DNA of 64,000 nt from Dryococelus australis (GCA_029891345.1 CM057009.1:92241416-92305415); one strand, 5' to 3'; shown: positions 33,170-45,005, counted from the first letter of the stretch. A program made the numbers and translations. The notes: generated by a model from the sequence alone, not told the origin.

Positions 33170-34880
33170 AGGGCTGTCATTTTGAGAATAGGCGTTTGAG
33201 CCACTTAAAACACGTTAGAGTGCACGGTCTACCGTAGCACTACTTGTGTGAAGAACATGGTGGGAATCGGTTTATTGATCTCTGAGATATAGCATAAGAA
33301 TTGTATTCATGTATTTGGTGATATCTTCCAAAATCGTCTAAAAAGAGGCTCTGTATACGATGATTCTAATAAATATTGTCATAATTTTTTTTGTTTGAAT
33401 TTGGTTAGATTCTTCAATAGATATGACAAACTTATCAAAATATTAAATGGCTAACATTTTGAAAATCCGTGTCTGAACCCATTTAAATCACGTATGTTTA
33501 CATGGCCTTCTGTAGCACTATTGGTGTGAAAAATTCGGTGGAAATTGAATAATTGATGTTTCTAAGAATGCTATTAGTGTACAAAATTTGGTGGAATTTT
33601 CCTGATTTGTTTAATATATGTAACATACTAATATCAATTATCTATATTAATGTCATTTAAAAAAGGCCTGCCACACCGAAAATATACAAACTTACATGCC
33701 CTACCATAGCACTATAGGCTGCTCACGATAAATTGAGCACTTTCGAAGGCCCTCCCAACAGGCATTAACAGCTAATAAATATATCTTCTTGCAGCCTCAG
33801 GCGGCGTTAAATTTTGATGGCGGTGGTGAAATGTATACACAGTGTTTATTGATCACATTGCAATGTTTATATTAAAAAGTAGCAGGGAGATGGAAATTGG
33901 ATGAAAGGAAAAATTTATAAGGGCCTTAAGAAGTGCTCACTTTACTGTGAACAGCATATACCTGAATGTAAAATTTGGTGGGAATCGGTTTGTTGGTAAT
34001 CGGGATTTGGAATAAAACCTCCGTTTTCATCACGTTACGATATTCATGAATGGAGGACATTAAGGTTATGTATTATCACATTCGATGAATGTCGTATATA
34101 AATCATACAGAGTTAAGATAAAATGGGTTGCATAGTTTCGTAGATACAGCACACTAAGCTTAAGTGGTATAGCCACCATTTTCGAAACAAGTGTCTAGCA
34201 GCCTTAAAACTTATTAAAACTTACAAATTAATATGGCCTACCGCAGTATAAATGCATCACCAAATTTGGTGGGGAACGGTAAATTATTTTCCCAGATATT
34301 ATATAAATTTACTTATTCGTATGGTGCTATCTAACAAAATGGCTGACAAAGGTGGCTATGTGTTAGCGTGTATTATGCTCGTAAAAATATATTCAGCACG
34401 AAAAAATGGTAGGAATTGGTCGAATGGTATGGTAGATATAACAAATAAACCGAAATTGTTTGCATGGTCGCCATTTTCAAAATAAGTTTCTAATAAATTT
34501 AAATTGCGCACCTTGAAATGGCATGCCATAGTATTACTTGTCAAACTTGGCGAAAATTGTTCAAGTTATTTTCGAAATAAAACGTAAATGCTTTAATTTA
34601 TCATGCTGTGCTATCTTCCAAAATGGCTTACCAATTCTTATATGATGCATTGACAACATACAAAAGTTGGTTTAAATCGGTTTAATGATTCCCGAGATAT
34701 GACGTATCCCCATAAATATTCAAATGGCAACCGTTTTGAAAGTAAGCGCTTGACGTGGTCCAAAACTATGAAAGTGAGATGTTCTTACTAAATCTAGTAT
34801 GTTTGCCGACATTTGTCAAATTCTGTTCGCGTGTTCAAAAGTTTTAATGGGGAACACATACATGCACAGACATACCCGCA
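33170..34880. repeat. Degenerate tandem array with a MITE inside
   Basis: A recurring theme reads: CTACCRTAGCACTA, TTGGTGTGAA, AATTTGGTGGGAATCGGTTTATTGAT, YCYGAGATATA, CTATCTTCCAAAATGG, then a CATTTTGAAA block. It appears near 33225, 33507, 33700/33960, 34235, 34390, 34530 and 34650, strongly diverged. CCATAGCACTATA at 33702-33714 is split from its continuation by the MITE at 33717-33955. Confidence 0.6.
33717..33955. mobile_element. MITE, short subfamily, copy 4
   Basis: 239 bp from GGCTGCTCACGATAAATTGA to the complementary CACTTTACTGTGAACAGC. It shares its interior (CCTCCCAACAGGCATTAA, GTGAAATGTATACACAGT) with 55157-55389. ATA is present at both edges, consistent with a TA-type duplication inside an array unit. 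Confidence 0.8.
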
Positions 34881-34884
34881 CATA

Positions 34885-35445
34885 CACAAAGGTAAACAGA
34901 CAGAAAAGTGATCTCATAAACCTTTATTTCCTTCGGAAAGTAGGCTAAAAAATACATGTACCTGAAAACCACGACGTAAATGACCACGTCAACGCTTCTT
35001 GTAAGATTTTACTGGCTTATAAAAACCATTTATAGTATTTGCCAGAGAATTGTTCGTCTTCAGAACAATGTTTATCAATAAAAGAAAGCTATGGACGGAT
35101 TTTTCTAACACATACTTGTCATAATGTAATGAGTATAGAGTGGATACATATTCTAGATTAATGGTTACACGATCATAAATGCAAACTTGGTTATACAGAA
35201 CATCATTTAAGATAGACGTTAATGATGTATGCATGTGCACTAAAATTGCCACATTCATACATTCATTCGTTCTTTAAAGTATACCCGATTTAAAAAAAAA
35301 CAGGTTGTGATGTAGTATTATAGGCCTATATGCGTGTGTTAGTTTGACAGTTTGATATAATATTGGGCGTTTGTGGAGAGAACAGAGATGTATAGGTGAT
35401 TCACGCCAGTAAGACCACAATACTTCCAACAGATTTTCCCTGTAA
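34885..35445. other. No gene recognised
   Basis: AT-rich DNA with one 89-codon minus ORF lacking any recognisable domain. Confidence 0.4.
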
Positions 35446-35450
35446 GTAAA

Positions 35451-35852
35451 GACTGTTCACGATAAAGTGAGCAGTTTTGAAATCAACCTTCAAAAAAAGT
35501 CACTGCCCCTGCCTGCGTATATTATAACGGACTCACTGAGTGACATGAGCCCAGTAAAGTTGGTAACAATAGAGGAAAAGTAGTGCCATGTCTCAAAGTC
35601 GAATAAAATGTGCTAGGTAAACATTTATTACAACTTAAATTATTTATTTCGCTTTCTGCTTCTAATGGATCTAAATGTTAAAATTAGCATATTTTTTAAA
35701 CCTTTTTACTTTTCTAATAATTTCACTGTTTCACTTGATCGACGCATGAATCAAGTGATGAGGCCCATGACAATGTCAATTTTAGATAAGGCGGAATAAT
35801 ACGCACCGTGCATACAAGGATTTCAAAAGTGCTCATTTTACCGTGCACGGCC
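35451..35852. mobile_element. MITE, long subfamily, copy 5
   Basis: Starts GACTGTTCACGATAAAGTGA and ends with the complement of GGCCGTGCACGGTAAAATGA. The interior CCAGTAAAGTTGGTAACAA and TGATCGACGCATGAATCAAG match the other long copies. Confidence 0.8.
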
Positions 35853-36321
35853 TATGACTCGACTTGCCCGGCGCTGACCTACGCTGCAAGAAATTATTGG
35901 CAAATTTACCATGTCAGTGTATACGTAGAATGATAAAGTGCGAAGAGCAAATAACTTTACCATACGTCAATGGCAGCAGTTCTACGTTTGCTCAGGAAAC
36001 AGTAAAACATATAGGGGAGTTCCCAACTTTGTGTAGGTACGACGCTTAACATTTTTACTATTTGCAGCTTCATATTTGACACTATTCCCATACTATGTAT
36101 AGGTTTAAAAAATTCCATTATAGTTTAGGAAGTTTACCAAAATATTTTTTACAGTTTAGTTCCTCCACCACACGGACATAAAACATTGACAGTGAAAAGT
36201 GAAAATAAATTGAGTGAGTCGGGCGCCACACGGAAAATGCCCGTGAAGCCCTTATCAGATAAACACATACGAAGCCTTTTTTTACAATATCACAATCATG
36301 CACGCCGATGAATCACTCTAC

Positions 36322-36322
36322 A

Positions 36323-36353
<31 letters not shown>

Positions 36354-36356
36354 GCG
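36322..36356. repeat. (GA)n microsatellite
   Basis: An AG dinucleotide run with two C interruptions. Confidence 0.9.
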
Positions 36357-37071
36357 AAATTGTAGGTGAGTTTACAACGATTAAAACGAAGACATTGCAC
36401 AACATAGAGAATTATTACATGATATGAGCCAAAATTAAATTAAATTAATCGCGTTTTACTGTCAAAGCCCTGATTAGATCTCGCGCACTTCACTGGGTTA
36501 GCTATCAGTAGAATACAACGGGAATGGTTCAGGTTGCCACAAGTATAATGCAATGAGTTTGAAACGTTTGCTATGGACGGCCCCAGGGTAAAAGGTGATA
36601 AGTCAAAACTGTACTTTTTTTAGGAGAGACAAAAAACTGCTAGTCAAATATAAAAATTCAATACTTTAATTTTTTCTGCTTTATTCTCATAATTAACAAC
36701 ACTTTCACAAATTATTAGTAGAACATTAAGATGTCTGAATATACCTAATAGATTCTGTAACTTGTTCCTTTTAGCACAGTTATTACTCTGACTTGTTGCA
36801 TTTTTCACACATCACTTTAATTCCTAAAATGATAATTAACCTGCCGTTTGAGGGTATAGTTATTAACTGAAAACATGTATATTAATTCATTTATATACAA
36901 TTAAGTTTTTGTGTGGAAACCATAAGAACATTCATATTAAAATGGAGTTAAAAAGCAATATTTTTAACAAGATTTCCATAATTTATATTTAAAGATTCTG
37001 TTTACAAGTAATAAAAGAGGAAAAGAACATGGGAACATATAAAGCTGAAAACATGAACTTTTGACTTTTAC

Positions 37072-40000
37072 TTAGTTTTCCTCATCTGAGTCACAAATAG
37101 GATCAATAAAGTTCATTTCTGTCTTCAAGTTCTTATAAAACTCGTGAAAAACAGGTGGGATGTATGGAAGCAATGATAGAATAGCCTTCTTTTTCTCTTC
37201 AGAAATTGGCACTACATCATTGTAACATTTGTTTGGCTTTAGACAAGGATGATGTTGTTGGCGTCGTGTTATATCCATGACAGAGAATGTATCTTCTTAC
37301 TTCAGAGATGTCTTATACAGCACTTTCTTAGGCTTATCCGGAACGTAGTGTAACCACCTTACTTGTTGCCATTTTTTAATAACAGCATGATCACTGTCAC
37401 ATTCCATTCTACTGTGGCCTGGAACCATGAATTTATGATCTAACATGTCAATCTTCTTTTCCTGCACAACATAAAGACACATAGCAAGAACGGGTGTGTT
37501 TTTATTTTGTCCGGGACAAGAATCACTGTACATAACAATGTCCTTGATTTTTTCAGGAAGGTTCAAAATTGCTCTGCACACACACGATGCAATTGCAATT
37601 CGCCCCTCTTCTTGCCATCGATTCGTACCACAAAAAACATGTAGCTTGGTCACCCTTCATGTTGTTGTTGTTATGCACTGTTAAATTGAATGTCCATAAT
37701 TGTTGCTTGTAAAATGTAACACTAGTTTGCAAGGAAATTGTTGGAAGGCATTTCTGAGGGTCGAATGCAAGTACAGTCATGCTGTTATCAGTCTTGGACA
37801 AGTTTTTGTCTGCAATTTAAACTTGATAATCCAGTTCTGCTACACTGTGGCGCATGTCTTGCTGCTGTTTTAATGACATTTGTTCATCATTACCTGCATA
37901 TATTAAGTTCATCTTCAATTCATCGCATATGCGACATGTATTTTCCTTTGGGTTCTTTATTGCAATATTTGCTTCAGAAAACAGTTTCGAAAATATTGTG
38001 TAGCTAACTCGCTTATCTTCGACTTCACAGTACTTCTTGTGTAGTTCAGATATAGTCAGATGTGGAGGTAGATACTTCTTGCTACTTTCCTTTCGACAGT
38101 AGTGTCTTTCGTATGTTGGTAGTGCATTGAGGAATTCGTTGACCTTGTCCAATTTAGCTTTGTTGGTTTTATTTGGTGGCTCATGGCGACCTCTTTTGTC
38201 TGGTGTTGTAGAGGTTCCTGGTGATTTTTGTTTTTGCTGACCAATGACCCGTATAAATTTTGGTGTTTCAGCAAAGATTCGTAGAAAACAAGATTTGCAG
38301 ATTTCCACATTCCTGCCAGAAATGGGAACATAATAATAAAATGTCACCCCTCTATTTCTTTATGTTTACAAGGGGTACTACTTCTTTTTCTCGAAACGTT
38401 TGGTTTGGTATATGTCATTAAGTCTGCGAGATATGATGCTCTTCTGTCACGAGTTCCCATTCGCCAGTATTGCTGAAATAATTCTTGCTGATTTTCTTGG
38501 TTAACTTTAAGTTCACATTTTACACGGCAGTGGGACAACCTACGAAACGATCTTGCTCTAATTTTCTTCCCACTTTCAGTCACATAACTCTGCCCTGCAT
38601 TCCGTTTTCTTCTCTTAGAGTTTCTTACCTCCCTTAACCTTCCTCTGGTGCCTCGTATTTTATGTACTGCAGTCGCACAATCAGTATTCACTTCACTATC
38701 ACTGAAGTCAGAATCTAGTGATGATGCCTTGTTTTGTCCATCATCTAGTGCATAGTCAGGATTTATGTCACTGTCATCAGAGGCATCGCCTTCCTGTAAA
38801 TGAAAATAATATTATATGTTAGGATATTCGATAGGTACATTGACAGTTACGAGTACCTAGGCTACATCCTCTACAAGAGCACAAATGATATAAGGATTCT
38901 TGTAATTATATTTTTCTCAATTTGAACTGCGTATTAAACCCATTTCACACACTAGAACTGTTTTTAATTACGGTAACTTTTTGTATTACTTACGCTGCTT
39001 TCTTCGGCTGAAATGAAGCCTCTCATAGAATCTTTAGCTTGATTTGCATCAGCATGTATTGTCGTAGATGGAACAGATTTATCAAAAGCAAAATTCCCTT
39101 GTTCACATGTCTTGCTACCATTATCAACACCAGCTGCATTTGTATCGAAATACAACCTTTTAACTAATGATTTCTTTGGCTGGCCTGGAAATAAGAATGA
39201 ACTGTTTTTATGTCGTGATAAACAAAAGGGAATAAATATTATATATTAAAATATTTAGAGATGATTATTTTTGGAAAAGAATATAAATATATCAATATTG
39301 ACATTAATACTAAAAGTATGCCATTATGATGATTTCAAACGATTTTTTGCATTACTAAATAATTACCCGACACAGAACACATTCGTGTCATGAAATTAGT
39401 TTTCATTACCGGTTTGTTCAAATGTTTTGAGTCGAAGGCAGTAATTAATAAACAGCACATGTGTTCCGAGAACTTTACTTCCGCATGATGAATTTTTTTT
39501 GATGAAATAAGCAACTGAAAAATACTGCCCTGAAATTCCAATAATATGCATTTAATTTTTGGGGAACTTTTTTTTCCATGAACATATGCCTAACAAACTG
39601 AACTGACTATGTTAGTTTATGTTGAATAATTTTAGTTAACATTACTAAGTGATATTACTATATTCTCATACAAATGCATATAGATAACAGGCAGTTTAGA
39701 ATAGGTTAAAAATAGTCACGTGTGTGAATAACAACTATGTGACGAGGACAGGATTTATCGCCTCATAAAAACTACCGGCATTATTACAAAATACAACTTT
39801 TACTATGTTATACATTACCTTTGCTAAAATGTAATGTTTGTAGGGCATTTCCACCATTATTTTGCTTCTTGCTTGTTGTAGCATCATTCCAAATGTCAAC
39901 TGCTACACAAACAAAGCATAATCTGATATTTTTTTTAATAATTCAGGTTGACCAACTTCGAAACACTTAACTTGAGGCACTGCCATCCAAAAAGTGGCCA

Positions 40001-40158
40001 GCATTAAAATTTTACAACACTATAAGCAGTGATAATCGTATCTTGCAATTAAATAACAAAATTAATACTTTATACTTTTATCATGAAATTATTATATATT
40101 ATTGTGCTACTACCTGGTATTGCAGCACATTCCCTCAGCAGTGTGAAAGTTTCATCTT
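37072..40158 (-). pseudogene. DDE-like transposase-family gene, at least four exons, broken
   Basis: Exons: 40114-40158, 39819-39902, 38994-39184 and one from 38793 down. The boundaries are bounded by AG/GTAGTA, AG/GTAATG and AG/GTAAGT, and the coding phases fit at all three junctions, so the splicing is credible. The last exon encodes an acidic Ser/Asp segment, a basic region (GGRLREVRNSKRRKRN-like), then CKSCFLRIF, HYCRKESSKKYLPPHL and TCRICDELK, probably metal-binding. The core follows: LAFDPQKCLP (Asp at 37760-37762), YSDSCPGQNKN (Asp at 37522-37524) and GHSRMECDSDH. The tail ends PPVFHEFYKNLKT. Breaks: a frameshift at the C4 run 38347-38350, stops at 37817 and 37297, and a frameshift near 37,600. 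The first exon and true start were not found. Some G/C-run indels could be sequencing errors. Confidence 0.65.
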
Positions 40159-40299
40159 CTATAAAAATAAAAATTAACGTATTCAAAACTAGTGAACCAT
40201 ACATAATACTGAAGCTAGATAGAATTTCAAAGTACTACTGCTTGTTTACATTTTATGGAATAATACAACATGGCCACTCAGTAATACGAGGAGAATGAA

Positions 40300-40557
40300 A
40301 CAAGTCAGACTTGTTTCCTTTTACACAATGGTTTTTAGAACACCAAAAGGTACAAGTCAACTTATTCCGTTTTACCTTTTATGAAAATGAATGTGTCTAA
40401 CTTGTTTCATATTACACATTGCGAGTTTTTTTATTTTTAATGCATGTAGACTTATTACATTTTAGTCAATGAAGGGTAAGTATAAAAGTAACTTATTGAA
40501 GTAATAAAGTGAAAATAACTAAAATGTAACTTGTTACCTTTTACCCTGAGGCCGTCC
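40300..40557. repeat. Subterminal repeats of the 4-kb transposon
   Basis: ACTTRTTNCNTNTTAC occurs at about 40309, 40359, 40399, 40450 and 40528, all in the same direction and ending at the TIR. Such arrays are commonly transposase binding sites. The left end has one inverted counterpart (36587-36603). Confidence 0.6.
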
Positions 40558-40569
40558 TTCACGCCGTAC

Positions 40570-41885
40570 AAAATAAGTTCTCTACTTAAATAGAAACTGG
40601 AAGATTACTTAGCTAGTGGCTTCTGAGGACTCGCAGACAAAATATGGAGAATTCTATCTCCTGAGTTTATTCCGTTGATGGCAGGACGATAAATTCGAGG
40701 AATTCACTCTTATTCTTTTCTTTATGTCCCTTTAAATCTTCTCTGAAAAGGATCATAGGTCCCGGATGCTGCCACAGGCCAAAGCACCAATGTAGTACGC
40801 ACGCAGGGTATGACGTCTAAATTATATTTCTTATTTATCACAGCGGTAATTTGCTTCGGACGGCGGAAGTGCGTCTTTTCAAGCAAACAAAGGCCGTTTT
40901 CTGCCACCGAGACTCTAAAATTGCCAAAACTAAACAAGTCCTGCCAGGAGAAACGACATCGGCTCCCTTGACCCAAAGATCGCCGAAATGGCCAGCGTCA
41001 AGAAAGCTGTCTCATAAAATTTAACGTTTACATAAGTCTCCAATTACAACAATATAACTTCAATTCACAATTTTGCTACTGGCGGGGCTTAACGTAACGC
41101 ACCTTTCAAAATATGCCATCGTGACAATCTAATGAACAATCACAGCGTTCTAACGCAGGTACGAGGCAGATTCATAAAACAGTTAAATGTAAACTCTGAG
41201 AAGTTATAAGCTGAATGAAGGTTAGCACATATCTAGCGACATTATACAAACAGCTTTACTCGCATCTCTAACTCATGCAGTGTTAGAAAACGTGCAATAC
41301 TGTAGGTTTGGTTTATTGACAAAAAAAAATATGTCACTGAAATTTTACTCGAAAATAATACCGCGGAAATGTACTTTTAGAAAAAAATTTGAACAACCCA
41401 TACAATCTGCACTTGTGTTAACATAAGTCATATTTGATTACTTTATAGAAACGTTTGTGTTATACATAAAATAATGAAAATCTAATTTTGTTTATTACAT
41501 GTTTTTCTGATTGTAAGCTACATATGTGGAAAAAATACGCATATTCTATCGGTTTTTCCGCATTACCCCAAATTAAAAGGTGGATTGTGCATAATGACGG
41601 TAATAATTTCTTATATTGTTTGGTTTATTGCTGATATTACAACATAGAATATTTGCTAGAAATTTTTTATCAGGCAGCTTACTGAACTGCGACATATCGC
41701 TTTGATAACAAACAAGATGAAATTGCAATATTTTCAACACTTTTACTACTGTGACTCGAATAGGATTAATGCAACCCCAAACATAAATATAGTTTTTTGA
41801 TCGCCATCCCTTAAAACTGTATCAGATTTGAATGAAATTCAGCATCAATTGACAGGTTCTGTTCATTATTGAATAATCCTCCTAG
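40570..41885. other. No gene recognised
   Basis: A minus ORF (40722-40976, 84 codons) in a mildly GC-richer stretch has no domain I recognise. 41,000-41,880 is plain AT-rich DNA. Confidence 0.4.
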
Positions 41886-41894
41886 AGTCATGGT

Positions 41895-42180
41895 TAGGGA
41901 CACCTGAATTTCACGAAAAGATTTCACGACCAATTATATTGCATCACGCATTAGCTCAAATCTACGTACGTGATTGGACTATCTAAGTGTTACGCGTCTT
42001 AGGTATGTGCCCTCTAATCACAAACGCGCGCTATCGGATTTACATAATTCTGATTGGCCAGCCAAGAGAAAAAATACTTCGCACAAAGACACGCCACCAA
42101 TAAGCAGAACTGCTGGAATGCCACATGGTATTGAAACCTAGCGTGTGTAGAAATCTTTTCGCGGAATTCTGGTATCCCTA
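41895..42180. mobile_element. hAT-like MITE with 8-bp target duplication
   Basis: Ends TAGGGAYACCWGAATTYC and CGAAAAGATTTC are inverted at both sides (about 35 bp). The outside 8-mers are GTCATGGT (41887-41894) and GTCATAAT (42181-42188), matching 6 of 8. It is 286 bp with no ORF. Confidence 0.75.
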
Positions 42181-42722
42181 GTCATAATATTATGCAATAG
42201 GTTAGACTAACGACGAAATCTTTATGATAAAATTTAACTTTGAAGGAACTAGTATATATCCACAATACGAATATAATCCGAAAACTTTGGCGTAGATGAA
42301 TGTCGTGCAAGTACCGTTAAATTATCAGACACTTATTGCGTACGAAGAAAGTCCGTTATAGTTTATCGTAAAACATCCATCAAGTGTGTATTTAAAGCGT
42401 CACAGGACACTTCAACGCACGTGCAGTGCCGAGGTTTAGATATCGTAGTAAGCAGGCAGCCATCCATCCAGTTCTGATATTTGTCGATATGGGTAAAGAA
42501 CGTTCACTGATCGCGCTGTGACGTAGTTAATAAAAACGTTACAATGTGGGTGATTGGGACACTTTCAGATATCGTAACTCTCAGTGCGCCTTCGGAGGAA
42601 CTTCAATTCTCTTGTGGTGGTGTTAAATCAGGTTACCTTTCTTTTTTTGCCGGTAGCGCACGACATTTAAAAAAACTTGTTTTGCTCCAGCCTCGTGCGA
42701 AGCTCAATAAGCCTCCATAACT

Positions 42723-43215
42723 GCACAGGCTGTGCCAAAAGTTCCATTACTCCCTTCTCAACTGTAGACAAGCCTGCGAAAGGTTACTTTGAGAGTATGC
42801 ATATAATAAATAGAACAGGTGTCCACCATTTACTCTACAGGGTCTGTATGTACAACGCCGTGTTCATAGCACCGACTCATTCGCCTCCGAAAACCATGTG
42901 AAATCCTCCCTAACATGGCTGGCGCGATGGTAGCTAATGAATTTATAACCACTGGTTGAAACTCCTCAGTTGTCATGCATTGCGTTTTGGCAAATAACTC
43001 TTTGCTGTGCCCCAAAAAACACGTAATCACAGAATGTCAGATCAGGACTTCGGGGTTGCCATTTTAGAGATGTTGGTAAATTTGGCGATCCTTTTCTAAT
43101 CCACTTTTCTCTGAACGCATCATTACGGTATTCTCGTACACTTATTGCGAAATTTTCTGTTTCCCCATTCTGTTGGAATCAGATTTGTCCAAGAAGTACC
43201 TAGCGTTTCAATGGC
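42723..43215 (-). pseudogene. IS630/mariner-type transposase C-terminal fragment
   Basis: On the minus strand one frame gives FQQNGET, REKWIRKGSPNLP and WQPRSPDLTFCDYVFFG. It then shifts frame at a TTTTTTGGGG run to MTTEEFQ...MLGRISHGFRRR, ending at 42830. These are the last two catalytic blocks of a mariner-like enzyme with an FQQDGA-type second block, here FQQNG, so the catalytic Asp is already Asn. The spacing to the last Asp is 46 residues. Beyond the stop, ACAGGCTGTGCCAAAAGTTCC near 42725 looks like the element's 3' terminal repeat. The N-terminal half is missing, and the Polinton element begins 125 bp away. Confidence 0.7.
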
Positions 43216-43384
43216 GGTACAAACCAGTTTCTTAACAAGAAGAGATAAGTAACTTCATTGACTATTTTTGTCTCTCGAGTCGCAAGGTTGTCAAACAAAT
43301 ATGGAACGATCAGATGCGTAGCAGACAGTTCAGTCAATAAGTAGTGTAATTTAGTCGGTTCGGGAACAGGAGCCAGGAGCAGGG

Positions 43385-43995
43385 GGCCGGGGCTGATCGC
43401 CGCCATTTTGGATTAAGTAATTTCCGGACGCCATCTTGGACTACGTCATTTCTGAAAGCCATCTTGGATAACGTAATTTCCGGCCGCAATATTGTAAGCC
43501 ACTACGCCATCATCTAGGATTTTTTTTATATCTGGCCGCCATATTGGATTCCAGGACTTCCTGCTATATCATTCTACCTCGGAATCCACCATATTGGATT
43601 ACATTTCTGCATGCTCTTTCATTCCACATTGGCATCTACAATATTGGATTCCTGGACTTCCTGTTCTATCATTCCAGTTATACAATCAACCAAGTTGGAT
43701 TCAGATATTTTAGATTCCACCATCTTGTTACTAACTTTCGTTTTATTAGTCGAATATGATCCTCCAAAATTTATAATTGCACTTCATGCTCTAGAATTCC
43801 ACCTCACTATCCACCATATTGGATTCCATTTCATTATGTTAAATCATTCTACCATCTTGGATTCCATTTCTTAATTCTCTATCATTCTACCATCATAGAT
43901 TCCATTTCTTCATGCTCTATCATAACACCTGGGGCATCCATCATCTTGGATTCCATTTCTTCATGATAGATCATTCTACGATCTTGGATTCCAAT
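43385..43995. repeat. Left terminal array of CCATNTTGGATT words
   Basis: About 15 copies of (G/A)CCAT(A/C/T)TTGGATTCC at irregular 35-65 bp steps. Between them lie TTTCTTCATGCTCTATCATTC-like words. The first copies read CGCCATTTTGG, CGCCATCTTGG and GCCGCCATATTGG, matching the YY1/Pleiohomeotic core GCCAT. The right arm has the mirrored array at 50230-50840. Confidence 0.75.
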
Positions 43996-44137
43996 CTATT
44001 GCTGCAGTTCATGTCCACAACTTATCATATTATAAGCAAAACAACACATGTCTTTGACATTCATTTTGTATCATTAATGTGGTAAGGGTCTCATGCAACT
44101 CACACAACTCATGTAGAACACAATCCATCTTAGTAGC

Positions 44138-44413
44138 TTACCCTTCAATCACATTCCTTATATAACATACTTCTGTGTTATACTGACATTTGGCAGGACT
44201 TCTAGGTGTTGACAGATGCAGTGATTTCCACTTATCGCATACAGCACCATTGTTCGATGGTAACAGTGTCCACGATGTCGAATCTCCAGTAGGTCGGTCT
44301 TCGGGTGTATGTAGTCGATCTGGCATCTTAAGCGAGATTAGAGGCAGTGGTACAAATGCTGGAGATGGTATCACTGGAGACTCTGATGTGGTCTCTGCTT
44401 CTGTGCAAACCAC
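44138..44413 (-). CDS. Left copy of a paired ~90-aa ORF, unknown
   Basis: Encodes a Ser/Pro-rich 91-residue protein ending CYIRNVIEG. The right arm has the mirror copy (49823-50092, 89 aa). About 75 of 88 aligned residues agree and both frames are open. It lies between the integrase fragment and the terminal array. I do not recognise it. It may be the C-terminal tail of integrase or a small element gene. Confidence 0.3.
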   Translation of the reverse strand: MVCTEAETTSESPVIPSPAFVPLPLISLKMPDRLHTPEDRPTGDSTSWTLLPSNNGAVCDKWKSLHLSTPRSPAKCQYNTEVCYIRNVIEG

Positions 44414-44559
44414 TTGGCTTAGGAACTGAGTTAGCTTTCAATCAAAAAACTCGACTTGTTACGAGCACAAGAAGGACATTGTGAAATAACTGCCCCCTTC
44501 TTATATTTGTGGACACAAAGGTAAAACTTAAAGCTACTTGTCCTGTATGTCTTTCATAT

Positions 44560-45005
44560 CCACCCAACTGTCTTTAGATTTTGGTAGTCCCAATCATCTT
44601 GCAGGTATTTTTTTCCTCTACTGAGATGTAAAGCCTTCTGAACGAAATATGTATCAGAAAATTTCGTGACCTTTATTTCTTCCGAGTAGAAGGTCCCACA
44701 TATAGGCATGTGATCCACATCTCCTGTATAATATGTGCGAGGATAGCAATGATGTATGAGAACAACACAAAAGAGCTATGTATACCGTTCCCTTGCTTAT
44801 TCCTTGGTATATAAACATTTATGTCTGCTTATGTGATCAACATAACCAAATTTAGCTTTGGTGTGTGAGGATCCAAAACTTTTTTAACTTTATACACTGT
44901 TTTTAGCAGTGAGTTGTCTTTCACGTCATTGGGTCTCATGCCTATCATTCGATGAATAGAGGAATTATAGTCAGCCACCAGTGTATAAACATTCACATAC
45001 TTCAT
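44560..45005 (-). pseudogene. Polinton integrase C-terminus, left arm
   Basis: The mirror image of the right-arm copy. The region equivalent to DYNSSIHRTIGMRPNDV is intact, then a frameshift occurs. The same TAA found in the right copy is also present. The end includes the GTFYSEEI-like and chromodomain-like segments. The catalytic DDE core is absent, so only the DNA-binding tail remains. Confidence 0.6.

Larger units (their letters stand above)
36575..40557 (-). mobile_element. ~4-kb DNA transposon with intron-bearing transposase-like gene
   Basis: Left end GGACGGCC-C-CAGGGTAAAAGGT (36575-) and right end, in complement, GGACGGCC-T-CAGGGTAAAAGGT (to 40557) form a ~29-bp TIR. Just inside the right end five copies of ACTTRTTNCNTNTTAC lie between 40309 and 40544. 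The only gene runs on the minus strand (37072-40158). I cannot see a clear target duplication. The protein resembles a family of multi-copy uncharacterised arthropod proteins with a DDE-like core. I recall it as DUF7869-like and cannot name the transposon superfamily. Confidence 0.7.
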
